This document shows, piece after piece, positions 10,221 to 21,288 of a DNA stretch of 64,000 nt. Position 1 is the stretch's first letter. The number at the start of each line of letters is the position of its first letter. Under the pieces are notes generated by a model. That model was not told where the DNA came from and did no database searches. It worked only from the letters and a program-made list of their open reading frames with translations. This DNA is from Epiperipatus broadwayi (lineage: Eukaryota > Onychophora > Udeonychophora > Euonychophora > Peripatidae). Location: NCBI GenBank assembly GCA_028023455.1, contig JAQFVV010006215.1:6493230-6557229 (forward strand), written 5' to 3'. The position numbers and the translations under genes are program-made.

Positions 10221-11371
10221 GATCCCCTTCTGCTCGCATTCTTGGAGTAGCCTTTCTAAGTGCTGGCAATGCTCCTCGATGTCATTGGATGCTATGATGA
10301 TGTCGTCCACGTACATCGTCGCAAATCCTTTTACCTCGTCAGATAGGGTTTGATCCAGGCATTGTACCAAGCCTGCCCCACTGTTCTTTAACCCGAAGGG
10401 TACTCGGTTGAACTGGTACGCCCTTCCGTTATATTTGAATGCGGTGTACTTTCGGTCGTCGGGGTGGAGGCTCATTTGCCAGTAACTATTGGTTAAATCC
10501 ATCGTGGAAAAAATCCGCTTGTTCCGGAACCTGGTCATTAGTTCGTTCATGACAGGTGGGGCGTTTGTGTCCGGGATCGTTACCTTGTTTAGTTGCCTAG
10601 CGTCGAGGCACAATCGTATTGACCCGTCCCCTTTTTTCACGGCTAGGATGGGATTATTGTACGGCGAGGTGCATTTTGAAACGACTCCCCACTCCGTCAT
10701 CTGCTTTAACTGGGTTTCAATTTCTTTCCGGTATTGGAATGGGATCGGGTATGCCCTCGTCTGATATGGGTGGCTGGTGCTCAATCGGATCCGGTGTTCG
10801 TATCCTCGAATTACTCCCGGTTTGTCCGAGAAGACACTTTTGTGCGCCCCCAATATTTCCTGACTTCTTTCCTTCTTTTCTTTGTCTGGTCCAGTTATTT
10901 CCTCGATTCTTTTTTCGATTTCCCCTTTTATCGCGATGCACTGCAGCTTCCTTTGTCTTTCTGGTTCTTCGTCCACTTTGCTTTTGAAAGGCACCGTGAC
11001 TGTGCTGATCCTCGCTAGTTCGGTCCCGTAATCGATGTTACATTTAGCCATTTTCATGAAGTCTGATCCTAATACTAAGTCATGGATTAAGCCTTCCAGT
11101 ATTAGTACGACCTGGGTAAACTCCTGTCCTGCAATGCTGATATTCGCCCACACTTGTTTGGTTTGTATTTTCGCCTTTTTTCCATTGGCCAGTACAATTT
11201 GGGTCCCTTTTAGCGGTAGGATTTTTATCTCTGTTGGCCCTTGGGCGATCTTGTTGAAAATTTCCTGTGCCATTACGGATACTTGGCTTCCCGTATCCAG
11301 CAAAGCCCTTGCCTTGAACCCCTGGATTGACACGTCGATTATTGGGCATTCCTGTCTTCTCCGAGGTCCTT
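10221..11371 (-). CDS. Gypsy-type protease and reverse transcriptase region of pol
   Basis: Open frame of about 380 codons. An aspartic protease comes first, with ALLDTGSQVSVMA as active site and LVLGSDFM as the second conserved motif. RT fingers and palm follow: LDARQLNKVT, motif A STMDLTNSYWQM, FGLKNSGAG, and motif C YVDD. This organisation is that of Gypsy-type pol. The frame meets the gag frame at an eight-G run at 11372-11379. RT motifs A, B and C are intact, so the break at 10218-10220 is the only visible lesion of the RT. Confidence 0.92.
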
Positions 11372-11379
11372 CCCCCCCC
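11372..11379. other. Homopolymer (8 G on -) at the gag-pol junction
   Basis: Gag and protease frames are one base apart across this run. With seven G the two would be one continuous gag-pol frame of about 1,230 codons. A programmed frameshift is an alternative, but two other breaks in the same element also lie in homopolymers. Confidence 0.65.
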
Positions 11380-11916
11380 ATCTTGTGTCATATTGGCTAT
11401 TCTGATCCCATTGTCCTCCTCTTGGTTAAAATAATCGTCGTTTTCGATCGCCTGTAGTTTCTTCAGCACTCCTGTTATTTCGGTTTCCCTTTCAATGATT
11501 TGTTTGATCTCCCTGGGTAGGTTGCGTCCCGCTATCCTAATTTGCTGTTCCTCTGGTATTTGGTATTTGTCTATTTTTTTTAGTCTTGCCATCTGTCTCT
11601 GGACGAAGGTACTGTATTTTTCCTCTTCTTCCCTTTTGTTTTGTTCTATCTCCCATCTTTCCCTTTCCTGCTGGGCTACTCCCCAATATCTTTTCATGAT
11701 GGCCCTTTGATATTCCTCGAATGTCTCTGGTTTGTTTTTCATTGTCTCCCACCATTCCACAACTTCCCCTTGGATGTGGCTACATGCGATCGCTATTTTG
11801 GATTCTTCGCTGAACTGCTCGCATGAAAATAACCTCTTCAAACTTTCTATATATCGACATGGATTCTCATTTCCCTTTCCTTTGAAGTGCTCTATTTTTA
11901 TCCATTTTCCCTCCAT
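11380..11916 (-). CDS. Gypsy-type Gag
   Basis: About 180 codons from the Met at 11916; an in-frame TAA lies 27 bases upstream of that Met, which supports it as the start. The retrotransposon Gag core is visible: FKGKGNENPCRYIESLKRLF, SKIAIACSHIQGEVVEWW, FEEYQRAIMKRYW and FVQRQMARLK. It assembles the cytoplasmic particle in which reverse transcription occurs. There is no CCHC zinc knuckle before the protease, which is unusual for Gypsy Gag but occurs in some lineages. The gag frame stays open to 11080, but that part is a shadow of the protease. Its closest relative in the window is the Gag at 50946-52447. Confidence 0.9.
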
Positions 11917-12290
11917 TCTGTTTGTTGTCTCGTTGATCTTGATTTATTTGGCCTATTATAATTTTTTCACTACTGTTTACGGGAATGTGGTTCTTTTTTA
12001 CTTTTGATTTATTTGTTTTATGGTGACAGCGACCGATCGGCGTCCGCTCCCTTATCTCCTGCTATGCTTTATTTGTTTTGTTTATTTTGCTCCGGTTCCC
12101 GATGTTTTGTTTACCCATTTGCGATGTTAAGAATCGCCGCGATTTTGTTCCGTTTGTTTATTATATATATATTTTTTTTTTCAAGCTTTTTGTTTACATA
12201 AATATTTCCGCGTCTTCTCCCAGTTCGGCCGCTTTTGCTAGTATCTAGATTTGCTTTTTCTTTATGTTTAGAAGCTTCATTTATACTAGC
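11917..12290. other. 5' leader of the Gypsy-type element
   Basis: About 370 bp between primer-binding site and gag start. No conserved protein is visible; short frames here are not supported. Confidence 0.7.
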
Positions 12291-12308
12291 CTCACGTTGG
12301 AAGCGCCA
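12291..12308 (-). promoter_or_regulatory. Primer-binding site of the Gypsy-type element
   Basis: One base inside the 5' LTR the - strand reads TGGCGCTTCCAACGTGAG, starting with the TGG that pairs with a tRNA CCA end. I do not assign the tRNA. Confidence 0.65.
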
Positions 12309-12309
12309 A

Positions 12310-14447
12310 TGTAACGGTGACCCTCTATACTACCCCCCGAGATTACGGGCTTCGAAACAAACATGACATAGCGTAAGGCTTTATTTTTTTTCTTACATCG
12401 ACAGTTATTCACGATCCACATAAGGGGGCGCCAGATACGATTATTTAAGTTGATTTTAACTACTCGCATCACCTTACATCATGTCAAAACGATTTCGAAG
12501 TCTAATCCCACCCACTAGCTCAAAACTCCCAGCATGGACCAATAAGGTGTCTCAAGGTTGTTACATGTTTGTTTCTAAAATGACTCCTCCCGGAGAAGAC
12601 GCATTGTCCGCTAATTAAAATCAGCAAGGTTTTCTACTAAGTCGATCACGGCATAAAGATCGTTTATTGGTTATCACTGACCTATGAGGTTGTTCGCTTA
12701 CGCCCCGAACACAAGGCTTACAAGTTCATCCCCCCGCTTTATTGTATATAACATAATTTATTGACGTTTACTTTGATTATAGACCCGCCCGCTCTTAAAT
12801 CTATCTTAACTAAGGTGAAATAAGAAACATCGTGACTTACGGCACGATGGTGACATAATTAATAAAATAACTAAATGAAAATTAAAATTAACTAAATCTA
12901 CTTCAAAGATAAGTTATCAAAGAATAAATAACTACGGTTTTGATTGTGTGTGAAAAGATTTGAGATATGCTCGACTTGATTAGATATTGAACAAGTTTAT
13001 TAAATATGAAAAGAAAACATTATTAATTTATTTATTACAAAACATTATTAATTGATTTATTACAAAACATTATTAATTGATTTATTACACACGCGCACAT
13101 ACATTCACGCCCACAGAGAACCATAAGTATTCATAACACAATTTGAATAACGAGAAAGTTCCTTTCTATTTGATAAATATATAATCTTTCCTTAGCTTCA
13201 CTTAAGTTCAAAGTTCATGTTTACAAAGTTCAGTAACAAAGATAAACTATCATGACGAGGAAAGTCTTAAGATTTATTTGAGTAAATTTATGTTGGTTAA
13301 TTACGAGATTGCCTTACGAGTTTATTAATTGAGTGAGTGAACAGAATAAAAAAACATATTTACCTAGGATTTGTCTTGGTTGCAACGAAGGTCGATTGGT
13401 CTGGACGAGTTTGGGTGTTTCACGGAACATTTCTTTTATTAGGAGCATTCACTTAACACGACGATGTTATCAGAATTTCATAGCTTCGGAGATATTTCAG
13501 TAGCGGAGCGCCGATCAGTCACTGAAGGGTTTATTAGCCCCTCATGACAGTCGACGCTCTTGGTATTAATTTCATGATGATCATTTTAAATATTGAGGAA
13601 TAACCAAGCTAATTCAGAACAATTCTAATTTTAAATAAAAGCATAAGCATCGGAATAAATGAGCAGGTGGTAATTCAGCGTACTGAGAATTGGAAAATAA
13701 AAAAACAATAATGAAAATGTATTAATCGAAATGAATCGAATCGAACTGAATCCAAACAATTCTTTCCAAAATTAATTCCAAAATTCCAAAATTTCATTGA
13801 ATAGGTTTTGACTAGTATTTATAAAGGTTGATCCATATCTTGGGATCCAATCTACCCCCATAGTTCCCTGTTCTTGGAGTTGTCGTTCAGGTCCGCGTTT
13901 GAGGTACCTGCTCACTCACTCTTTGTGCTAAAGGCAATATTTATTTTGGGACAATCTCATTTTGCAATCTCACTCAACCAACCTTATTCCTTCACACCTC
14001 GAAGGCATGCGTGTGTGCGTGTGTTTTACTAGAACAATACAAGTTATTTTAAATTTAGAAGTCGAGCATTTATCTTTTCCTCAAATCTTTTCTATAAGTT
14101 TTATTCTAGTTAAAATTATATTTCTAAAATAAACATTTTTTAATTCCCCGTGGTGATTTTGATTGATAATTATTTTTATTATTTTAGGAGTGCGTATTAT
14201 ATTTTATTATTTAGGAAAGCAAATTATTTTTTGTTATTATTTTTATTATCTAAAGGCTTTAATCATTTAATTAGACGTTTTACCGTCTGCATTTTATCAA
14301 TGTGTTTTATAAAATGTATTTATGAGAGAAAGAAAACTATTACTAATTACGAAAATAAAGTTACGAGTGTTTTATGTTGCTTGCTGGTGTGTGTGTGTTT
14401 ATCGATGTATCCTAGATTTAATATTGATGTAACGCTGTCTCGTTACA
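12310..14447 (-). repeat. 5' LTR of the Gypsy-type element
   Basis: 2,138 bp, TGTAACGGTGACC to CTCGTTACA on the + strand. Differences from the other LTR that I could find: three substitutions (G/T near the start, C/T and G/T near the end), a one-base indel near 13065, and a six-base length difference near 13785. Confidence 0.95.
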
Positions 14448-15437
14448 ATATACATTTCTGAAATATCTTGTAGATTATGCATGAGTAAAAAATACGTTTA
14501 TATTAAATTAACTCAATAATAAACAATTTAAAAAATAAAATAAAGGAGAGGTATATTTTATATATTAAAATTAATAAATATCCCATATTTATCATTAAAA
14601 AAACCAGAGAAGTTTCACTGACCCCCAATCACCCCCCCCCCATGTTCACAATAGAGGGCTTAAGAAATTTATCTTCCATTTTTGATGGTATCATGATATG
14701 GCATAAACATATTTGTTATAAAATATTTGTCATAAAATTATAAATGATAAAAAATAAATAAACATTATTTAATGATGCTCAAAAATTTTATTTATCAAAT
14801 CACATTAATAAAAAATAAAAGCCCCGAAGCCATCTATATGCAGAAACAAAAACAACTAATAAAAAACATAATGACAGATTTTTAAAGAAGATAAACAAAA
14901 ATAAAAATCAAAAATAAAAAAAATATAGATGTATATAAAAAATAATGAGAGAGGGATAAAAGATTGAGTTTTTATGGTCACTTAATATCAGATGAATGAT
15001 ATAAAGATATCTTAAAGTGATAGAGAAATGGGAAGTTGAGGAAATTATAGAAAAATTATGTATTAATTGGTACCTCACCATTAAAGGTAAAAACAGACAT
15101 TAGAAAAAGAAGCATTTGTTAGAGGTGAATGTAGAAATATTATAAAAAGGATAAATTAAAAACCAAGTATTTTATTAATTTTCTGATTAAAAAAAACAAA
15201 TTTAGAATTGCAACATTCTTTTACCTACATTAAAATCAAACTGAAGCCCTTTTGGAAATGGACATCTTAGGACAATGCATTTTTTGTTTTAAATATATAA
15301 TCCTTTTTTCTTTTTAGAAATTGTTAAATAACCATCCTAAATCATCAGATGTAAGAATTTTTAATTTAAAAATGTATATCATCCATATAAAAGATTAATA
15401 AGTTTAAAATCTAGTTAATAAGAAAATAATAAACTTA
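14448..15437. other. AT-rich intron or intergenic sequence
   Basis: About 1 kb between the Gypsy element and the sPLA2 exon, on the downstream (intron) side of that exon. It contains a C run near 14630 and A-rich stretches. I see no second exon in it. Confidence 0.6.
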
Positions 15438-15443
15438 ACTTAC

Positions 15444-15600
15444 CTGTCTACATCATCCAAGATTTCACCTTTACCTCCAAAGCTACAGTAATTACCATAG
15501 CCATTGTACTCGAAAGGATTTCTTTTTGTCAGTCGTAAAATCATTTTGCCAAAATTTGCAAAGTTAGGAAGAGATAGTATTCGGTTAGCTGATATAGAGG
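15444..15600 (-). CDS. Internal exon of a secreted phospholipase A2 gene (partial)
   Basis: 157 bp, bounded on the - strand by an acceptor after a pyrimidine-rich stretch (TTTATACTTTCAG, ending at 15601) and a donor GTAAGT (15443-15438). The open frame includes FGKMILRLTKRNPFEYNGYG and then the calcium-loop region YGNYCSFGGKG followed by DDVDR, with the last codon split across the donor. In the sPLA2 family an intron falls at about this place, just before the catalytic Cys-Cys-His-Asp exon. sPLA2s are secreted, calcium-dependent, hydrolyse the sn-2 ester of phospholipids and are usually 115-150 residues. Two family positions differ here: Asn where a conserved Cys (Cys27) is usual and Ser where the calcium-loop Gly30 is usual. 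The signal-peptide exon (right) and the catalytic exon (left) are not found in the window, so this may be an exon in very long, transposon-filled introns or a stranded pseudo-exon. It is the only host coding sequence I can support. Confidence 0.72.
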
Positions 15601-15602
15601 CT

Positions 15603-16081
15603 GAAAGTATAAATAAATTTAATTATTTATAAGTACCATTATTTTTCATTTTCCCCATCCCTCTCTACATATAAACACACATGCTTTTATATTTTAAAAT
15701 ATTTTTATGACATCATAATATTGACTTTATTTACAGGTATTATATCACTAAATTGATTTTCTTTTAAAAAAGTGAGTTTGAGATAGATTTTAAATTAAAA
15801 AATATATTTAATATCTAACACCTTTATATTTACATACAGTATATATATAATTCTCATTTAGATTCAGTGTGTTCTGTGGATAATTTCATAGACACCCGAA
15901 AGTTGTTACTCGAGTGAGAAAATATATGAGCTGGTCCTTAAATAATTCGGGAATGAGATTGCAAGGTTGCCTGTTTAATATTTTATTAGAGAAATGTAAA
16001 GGAAGTTGTAAAAATATGGATTATGAAATGAATCGATAATAGTTGGAAATAATAATTTATTTCTATCCATGTTTATGTGTA

Positions 16082-16084
<3 letters not shown>
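15603..16084. other. AT-rich sequence upstream of the sPLA2 exon
   Basis: No second exon, signal peptide or repeat that I can recognise up to the microsatellite at 16085. Confidence 0.5.
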
Positions 16085-16174
<90 letters not shown>

Positions 16175-16176
16175 AA
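16085..16176. repeat. Triplet microsatellite, 3' tail of the CR1/Jockey-like LINE copy 1
   Basis: (AAT)n followed by (ATG)n on the + strand; on the - strand it is (ATC)n(ATT)n directly following the LINE's AATAAACAATTGAATT end. The Tyr/His-run reading frame over it is an artefact. Confidence 0.9.
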
Positions 16177-16228
16177 TTCAATTGTTTATTAACATGTAAA
16201 CATACGGTACAAACAAAGACCAAAAAGT

Positions 16229-18660
16229 TTACATTTGATTGCTATTACAGCTCAATAACTGTTGAATTGCCTTTTTAAAGCTATTCTTTGATAAATTAAA
16301 AATGTCAATGTTTTTAAAATGTTTATTATAAAAATCTGGTAATCTAATCAGTGTAGATCTTTTCAAACAATCTGAATGACAATGAGGTATATAAAATAGT
16401 TTAGTATTTTTACTATTCAGCTTGGGGATTCTATATTGTATTTTTGTCTCCAACTCAGAAATATCTATTTCTCCTTTCACTATCTTTTGTAATATTATCA
16501 CGTCAGCAATTAGTCTATGATTAAATACTTATTACTTAAATTTCCTGACTTCTTTTTAAGTAGTATTAATTTTTGAAATTTATGTTCAACACTTTGAATC
16601 ATATTAATATGTGAAATTATGTCTGCATTCCATATAACAGATCCATAATGAAGTACTGGAATCACTAACATGTTAAACAACATGAATATAGTATTTAATT
16701 CAAAGTAGGACCTAATACTTTATGTGCTTTTGTTACATTACGAAAATGCTCTGTAAATGATCCATTAGCAGAGAAAATTATTCCTAAATCCTTATGACTA
16801 GTATCTCGAGGAATATACATATTATTTAATGTGTAAGTATATAAACTTTTACCAGATTTTCTAGTAAATGTTACAAATTTACATTTGCTAGCATTTATAA
16901 TCATACCATTTTTTAATACACCATCTATGTAGATATTCTAACATATTTTGCAACTTCAAATGATCTGATGAACTATAAATTGTCTTAAATAGTTTTATAT
17001 CATCAGCATAACAAAAAATATTCTTATTATTTATAAAACAATACAAATATGAAGTCATTATTGCAAATAAATAAGGACTTAATACACTACCCTGTGGAAC
17101 TCCAAAAAATAAGATAAATACAATTTGACCATTCATTATTATAGAAAATATAATGAGGCCTATTAATAAGATTTAAAAAATTTAATCAAATTTTTAGATA
17201 ATCCATATGGAGATAACTTTAATAACAGGTCCTCATGACTCACTCTATCAAAGGCTTTACTTAAATCCACATATATAACATCTAGTTGTTTTTGTTGATC
17301 AAAATTTTGTGCAATTATGTCATTTATTGTGATTAAATTTGTATTTATTGACTTTCCTGGTATAAATCCATGCTGATAATTAGGAAGCCATTTGGAAAGA
17401 TTATTAGATAAATGCTTAAGAAGACATCAAAGATTTTAGCTGTAATATAAAGTATGGATATTAGTCTATAATTTTCAATCTTTCTTTTAGATCCTTTTTT
17501 GTGTATTGGTACTACTTTTGTTTCTTTCCATAAAGAAGGATAAGTATTAGATTTTAGAGATAAATAACACAAATGTTTCAGTACAGGAGACAATAATTGT
17601 CCACATCCTTTGTAAATAAATGATGGTATGTTATCTATTCCTACACTTCTTTTGTTCTTTAGTTGTGTAATAGATGAAAGAATTGATTCTATAGATATCT
17701 GATTAAAATTAAAAGTTTCATTGTTAACATTAACTAATGTCTCATAAGTAAAATTATTATTATTATAAACATTATCTTCCATTTTTAAATTGAATAAAGA
17801 TGAGAAGTCATTTGCTACTAATCCTATATTTTTATTTTGTAGGGTATTTCTTTTTGGTATAAGGAATTTAATACATCCCCAAAAATCTTTTGGCTTCCTT
17901 ATCAAATTATTTTCAGTTCTCTTTAAGTAATCCTGAAAATTGTTTTTTTTAATAATTTTTGTAAATGACATATATATTCTAAAATTATGCCAGTCAAATA
18001 AAGATCCAGTAATTTTAAAATCTTTATAAAATTCAAAGTAGGTATAAATTTATTTATATGTTCTGTAAGCCTGCTCTGAAAATTAACAGCAGCATCTTCT
18101 AAATTATTGCAATTATATGCATATGTCCAATTATCATGTTGTAATGCCTTGTACAAACCTAAATAATTACCTTTGGAATAACATCTTTTACAATTATAAT
18201 TGTGTTTTACAATTTTATATTGAAATAAGCAATCAATATCCAAAGGTGGGTGAAAAACATCTTCTTTAACAAGAGGCTGATTACACTTAGTGCATTTTAA
18301 GTTAGATGGAAAATTATTAAAAACTAAACCTAGAGTAATCTCATAATTATTACAGATATTGCTTTGTGTAAGATTCAGCATCCTAAATTAATAGATATCC
18401 AAATGCATTCAACATTTATATGTAGATCTAATATCATGGATTCAAAATGAGAATTAACAGAAATAAGAATGCCACCTCCTCAATTAGCCATATTTATATT
18501 TCAATCATATCTAAAAACTTTGTATCTATTATCAAAAAGTTGGCAATCATGTTTCTGTAATGAAAATTATATCATAATTTGTTAATAAAATTGCTTCATA
18601 AAATTCTTGAAGTTTTGTTATTAAACCCCTTGAATTTTGACAATAACAATTAAACATATT
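16229..18660 (-). pseudogene. ORF2 (endonuclease-RT) remnant of LINE copy 1
   Basis: Fragments in order on the - strand: a damaged endonuclease with a GGGIL-type motif (about 18470), its end LGLVFNN (about 18330-18310), the RT entry SVGIDNIPSFIYKGC and WKETKVVPIHKKGS (within 17971-17345), the FDV and PNG region, motif B GVPQGSVLSPYLF and motif C YADD (16999-17010) in 17136-16888, NASKCKFVTF and DLGIIFSANGSFTEHF (16904-16695), and a C-terminal LPDFYNKHFKNIDIFNLS (16501-16229). The RT catalytic pair in YADD is intact, but the frame is broken at least five times, and part of the endonuclease is lost relative to copy 2. Confidence 0.8.
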
Positions 18661-18671
18661 GTTTGTTTTCA

Positions 18672-18944
18672 TTATTTTTGAATTATAGATGTACTACCAT
18701 TTAAAACACTATTATTTAATTCATTCGTATTAACAGTTATATTTTTATTTAACTTCCTAAAGAAAGGCAATATAACTGCATGTTCCAGCCACAAATTTTC
18801 ATTAGTCATTTTATTACTATAAGACTCCAGTACAGAAACATAAAATGAAGCATATTTTAAATTTACAGATAAAATTTTATGACATACTACTGAAATATTT
18901 AATGCAGTTTGTAAATAACTTTTAATCTCTTCTGCTGAAGTCAT
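18672..18944 (-). pseudogene. ORF1 C-terminal fragment of LINE copy 1
   Basis: 90 codons, nearly identical to the end of 30179-29793: a helical segment TSAEEIKSYLQTALNISVV, FYVSVLESYSNKM, ENLWLEHAVILPFFRKL, and a TSIIQK end. It is the C-terminal part of an RNA-binding-type ORF1; no enzyme motif is visible. It ends about 10 bases before the ORF2 remnant starts. Confidence 0.65.
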
Positions 18945-19031
18945 TGGGGAAAATCTAGTTAGAAAATATTTTTTTAAAATGCATTCTAGGTTTAACTGTA
19001 TTCAATATGTGATCCAAATTTTTACCAATCA

Positions 19032-19086
19032 TTAATAATAATAATAATAATGATGATGATCATGATGATAATAATAATAATTATAA

Positions 19087-19152
<66 letters not shown>

Positions 19153-19236
19153 CAGTAGCAGTAGCAATAGCAGTAGCAGTAGCAGTAGAAGCAGCAGCAG
19201 AAGCAGTAGCAGTAGTAGGAGTAGTAGTAGGAAGTC
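19032..19236. repeat. Compound triplet microsatellite
   Basis: (AAT)n, (GAT)n, then a long (AGT)n decaying to (AGC)n. It lies exactly at the 5'-truncated end of LINE copy 1. Poly-Val and poly-Thr frames over it are artefacts. Confidence 0.9.
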
Positions 19237-19431
19237 CGTTAGGTGGCACTTTTTTTAGTCAGTCAAGTGTTACATCAGCTCATTTTTGAAGAAGAAATTT
19301 TCATAGTTTTACTGAGAATTGGATAACAAAACATATACCATTGAATAGAGGAAGTTTTTCTACTCAAGGTAAGCTCATTGAGAGCAAATTTCTTATAAAA
19401 TTGGTGAAAGTATAAGGGATTTTCTAAATAT

Positions 19432-21288
19432 ATGTTAAATAATAATTCAAATAGTTCAACAAAAGATTTATTTCTAAAAAATTCTATTATAAATTTTAAT
19501 CCTGATAAGGATTCAATGGAAGGAATTTCTAAAAAAAGTTCTAAATCCTTATCAGATTGTCAAAAGATAAGTAAATCTAGTTTTACTGAAATTCAGACAA
19601 TGAAAGAATCTTTAAATTTAGAAAGCTCCAGGCTATCTGAAGATCTTATCTCAAAAAGAAATGAGATTACAAATAAAAGTAGCTATGCAAATGTTTTAAA
19701 AAAAATACAGATAAAGAAGACAATTTATTACAAATTAATGAAGAAAATATAACTGATTTTTTTAATTTTGATGATGATGAAATTAATCAAGCAAATTCAG
19801 AATCTACAATACTTAATAATGCATTAAAACCTGAAGAATATCAAGATATAGTAAATAAGTTCAATCTAACAATTCCCCCAATCATTTTTAAATCATTTCA
19901 AAAATTTACAAATGAAAAGACACTCATTTTATCTATGACAGACTTAAATATTTCTATAATGAAATTCCCCATAGATGAGTTTTATGAGTTTCTCTCAGAA
20001 AAAAACTTGTGGGGAATGATTTACAAAGTGTTATACCATCCTAATAATAGATACCATGTCCTGGAATTTCACAATGTTTCACAAAAAATAATTTTTCAAA
20101 AACATATTCAGGTTATCAACAACAAAATTGTCTGCTATGTTGATACAAACAGACAGATGAGGCTAGAGGGCCAAATTAGAAACTGTCATGTTACCTTTAC
20201 CAATCAAGACTTACAAAAGATTCTTGATAGATATGGAAAAGTATCAAATTTTAGATACCTACTAGAAAAAAGAGCTACGAAGCCAGTAATAAGTAATGTT
20301 GCCTTGTTCAGCTTCACTTTGAATAAAAATGTACAGCCAATGGACATTTCAACTTCACATTCCACTGATGCCCCACCTGTGATAATCACCTTCAAGGGAG
20401 TACCCTCACAGTGTTTTTCTTGCAAGTCCAGGGACCACCTCATCCAGAATTGCCCTAACAGATATTGCCTAAATTGTGGATTTAAAAATACAAAATACCA
20501 TCAATGTGCTAAACAAAAAATATTGTCAAAGGAAAATTCAAATCTTGTAAATGTACCTATTGTAGAAAGTGATCAACAAATGGATCAAATATCAACTCCA
20601 AACATAAGTTCCCACAAGGACATAGTGACACTGATGCCTAATAAGATGCCACATGAACAGACAGAGTCAGAAGCAAGAACAATTGAAGTAAAAATTTCAC
20701 ATGAACGAACAGAATCAGAAGCAAGAACAATTGAGGAAGTATCAATCTATGAATCTAATACTCCACAGCATATGCAAGCAGAAGACAGCCCTGAAGATAG
20801 CCCTGATGAAAAGGACAGCACTGACACCTCATCAGAAAATGATGACAATTTTAAAGTGGCAGTCAGTAGACAACGTTTAAGAAAAGTAAAAAAGATTAAA
20901 ATGAATGACAAGTTAAATAAAAATAAAGACTTAAATGCAATGGATAAACAAAAAAGCAACCCTGAAAATAAAAAGAAATCTCCATACATGCCAATTCACA
21001 AAAAAAACTAAATATAATGATTCAAATGAAGATAATAATGCCCCAGAAGATGCAACCCCATTACATTGGACCTGTAAAAACTCTTGTAATTTTCAACTTT
21101 TACAAGAACAAGTCAAATACTTCAAAGGAGTAAACAGTCACAAAAGGAAAGGCAGAACTAAAAAGGACATAGATTCTGAAGAAGTTAACATAGAGATGGA
21201 TACAAATGCTGCTCAAATTTCTGACAGCTCTTCACTTGAGCCAACCAGCTCACTAGCAGAACAAAGAAATTCTGATTTAGAATATTAA
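19432..21288 (+). pseudogene. LINE ORF1 (Gag-like RNA-binding protein) with two A-run frameshifts
   Basis: Three open segments: 19432-19752, a middle one covering 19710-21011 (Met at 19935), and one continuing to 21288. The frame steps back by one base at an eight-A run (19698-19705) and returns to the first frame at an A run near 20998-21007. N-terminal part: Ser/Lys-rich, low complexity. Middle: an RRM-like stretch (about 19935-20340), then zinc knuckles CFSCKSRDHLIQNC (CX2CX4HX4C) and a variant CLNCGFKNTKYHQC. C-terminal part: acidic and Lys-rich with an imperfect repeat around ERTESEARTIE. In LINEs such proteins coat the RNA in the cytoplasm and carry it to the target. The first shift site reads U UUA AAA in frame, a possible -1 slippery heptamer; simple A-run loss is as likely. 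Confidence 0.75.

Larger units (their letters stand above)
6019..14447 (-). mobile_element. Full-length Gypsy-type LTR retrotransposon, recent insertion
   Basis: Two LTRs of about 2.13 kb enclose 4.16 kb that encodes Gag, protease, RT, RNase H and integrase in that order on the - strand. The RT-RNase H-integrase order identifies the Gypsy (Metaviridae) type. A primer-binding site (12291-12308) and a purine tract (8152-8166) sit at the expected places. The flanks carry a possible 4-bp duplication ATAT (6015-6018 and 14448-14451), though in low-complexity DNA. By eye the LTRs differ at three substitutions and two small indels, so insertion was recent. There is no env-like frame. Confidence 0.95.
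16177..19031 (-). mobile_element. CR1/Jockey-like LINE, copy 1 (5'-truncated, decayed)
   Basis: Homologous throughout to the longer copy at 27000-32395. It contains the end of ORF1 (18944-18672), an eroded ORF2 (about 18660-16229) and a short 3' UTR ending in a triplet microsatellite. Homology to copy 2 stops at 19031, exactly where another microsatellite begins. The clade call rests on RT motifs and the microsatellite tail; I cannot place it more precisely. Confidence 0.8.

Noticed and set aside
9388..11018. Several + strand frames opposite gag-pol
   Set aside because: Antisense shadows of the Gypsy pol gene.
6015..14451. ATAT as a firm target duplication of the Gypsy element
   Set aside because: It matches, but the flanks are low-complexity AT, so it is given only as possible.
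15975..16223. His/Tyr-run reading frame
   Set aside because: Microsatellite tail of LINE copy 1.
19022..19289. Poly-Val/Ile and poly-Thr reading frames
   Set aside because: They are translations of a triplet microsatellite; no start context or non-repetitive domain.
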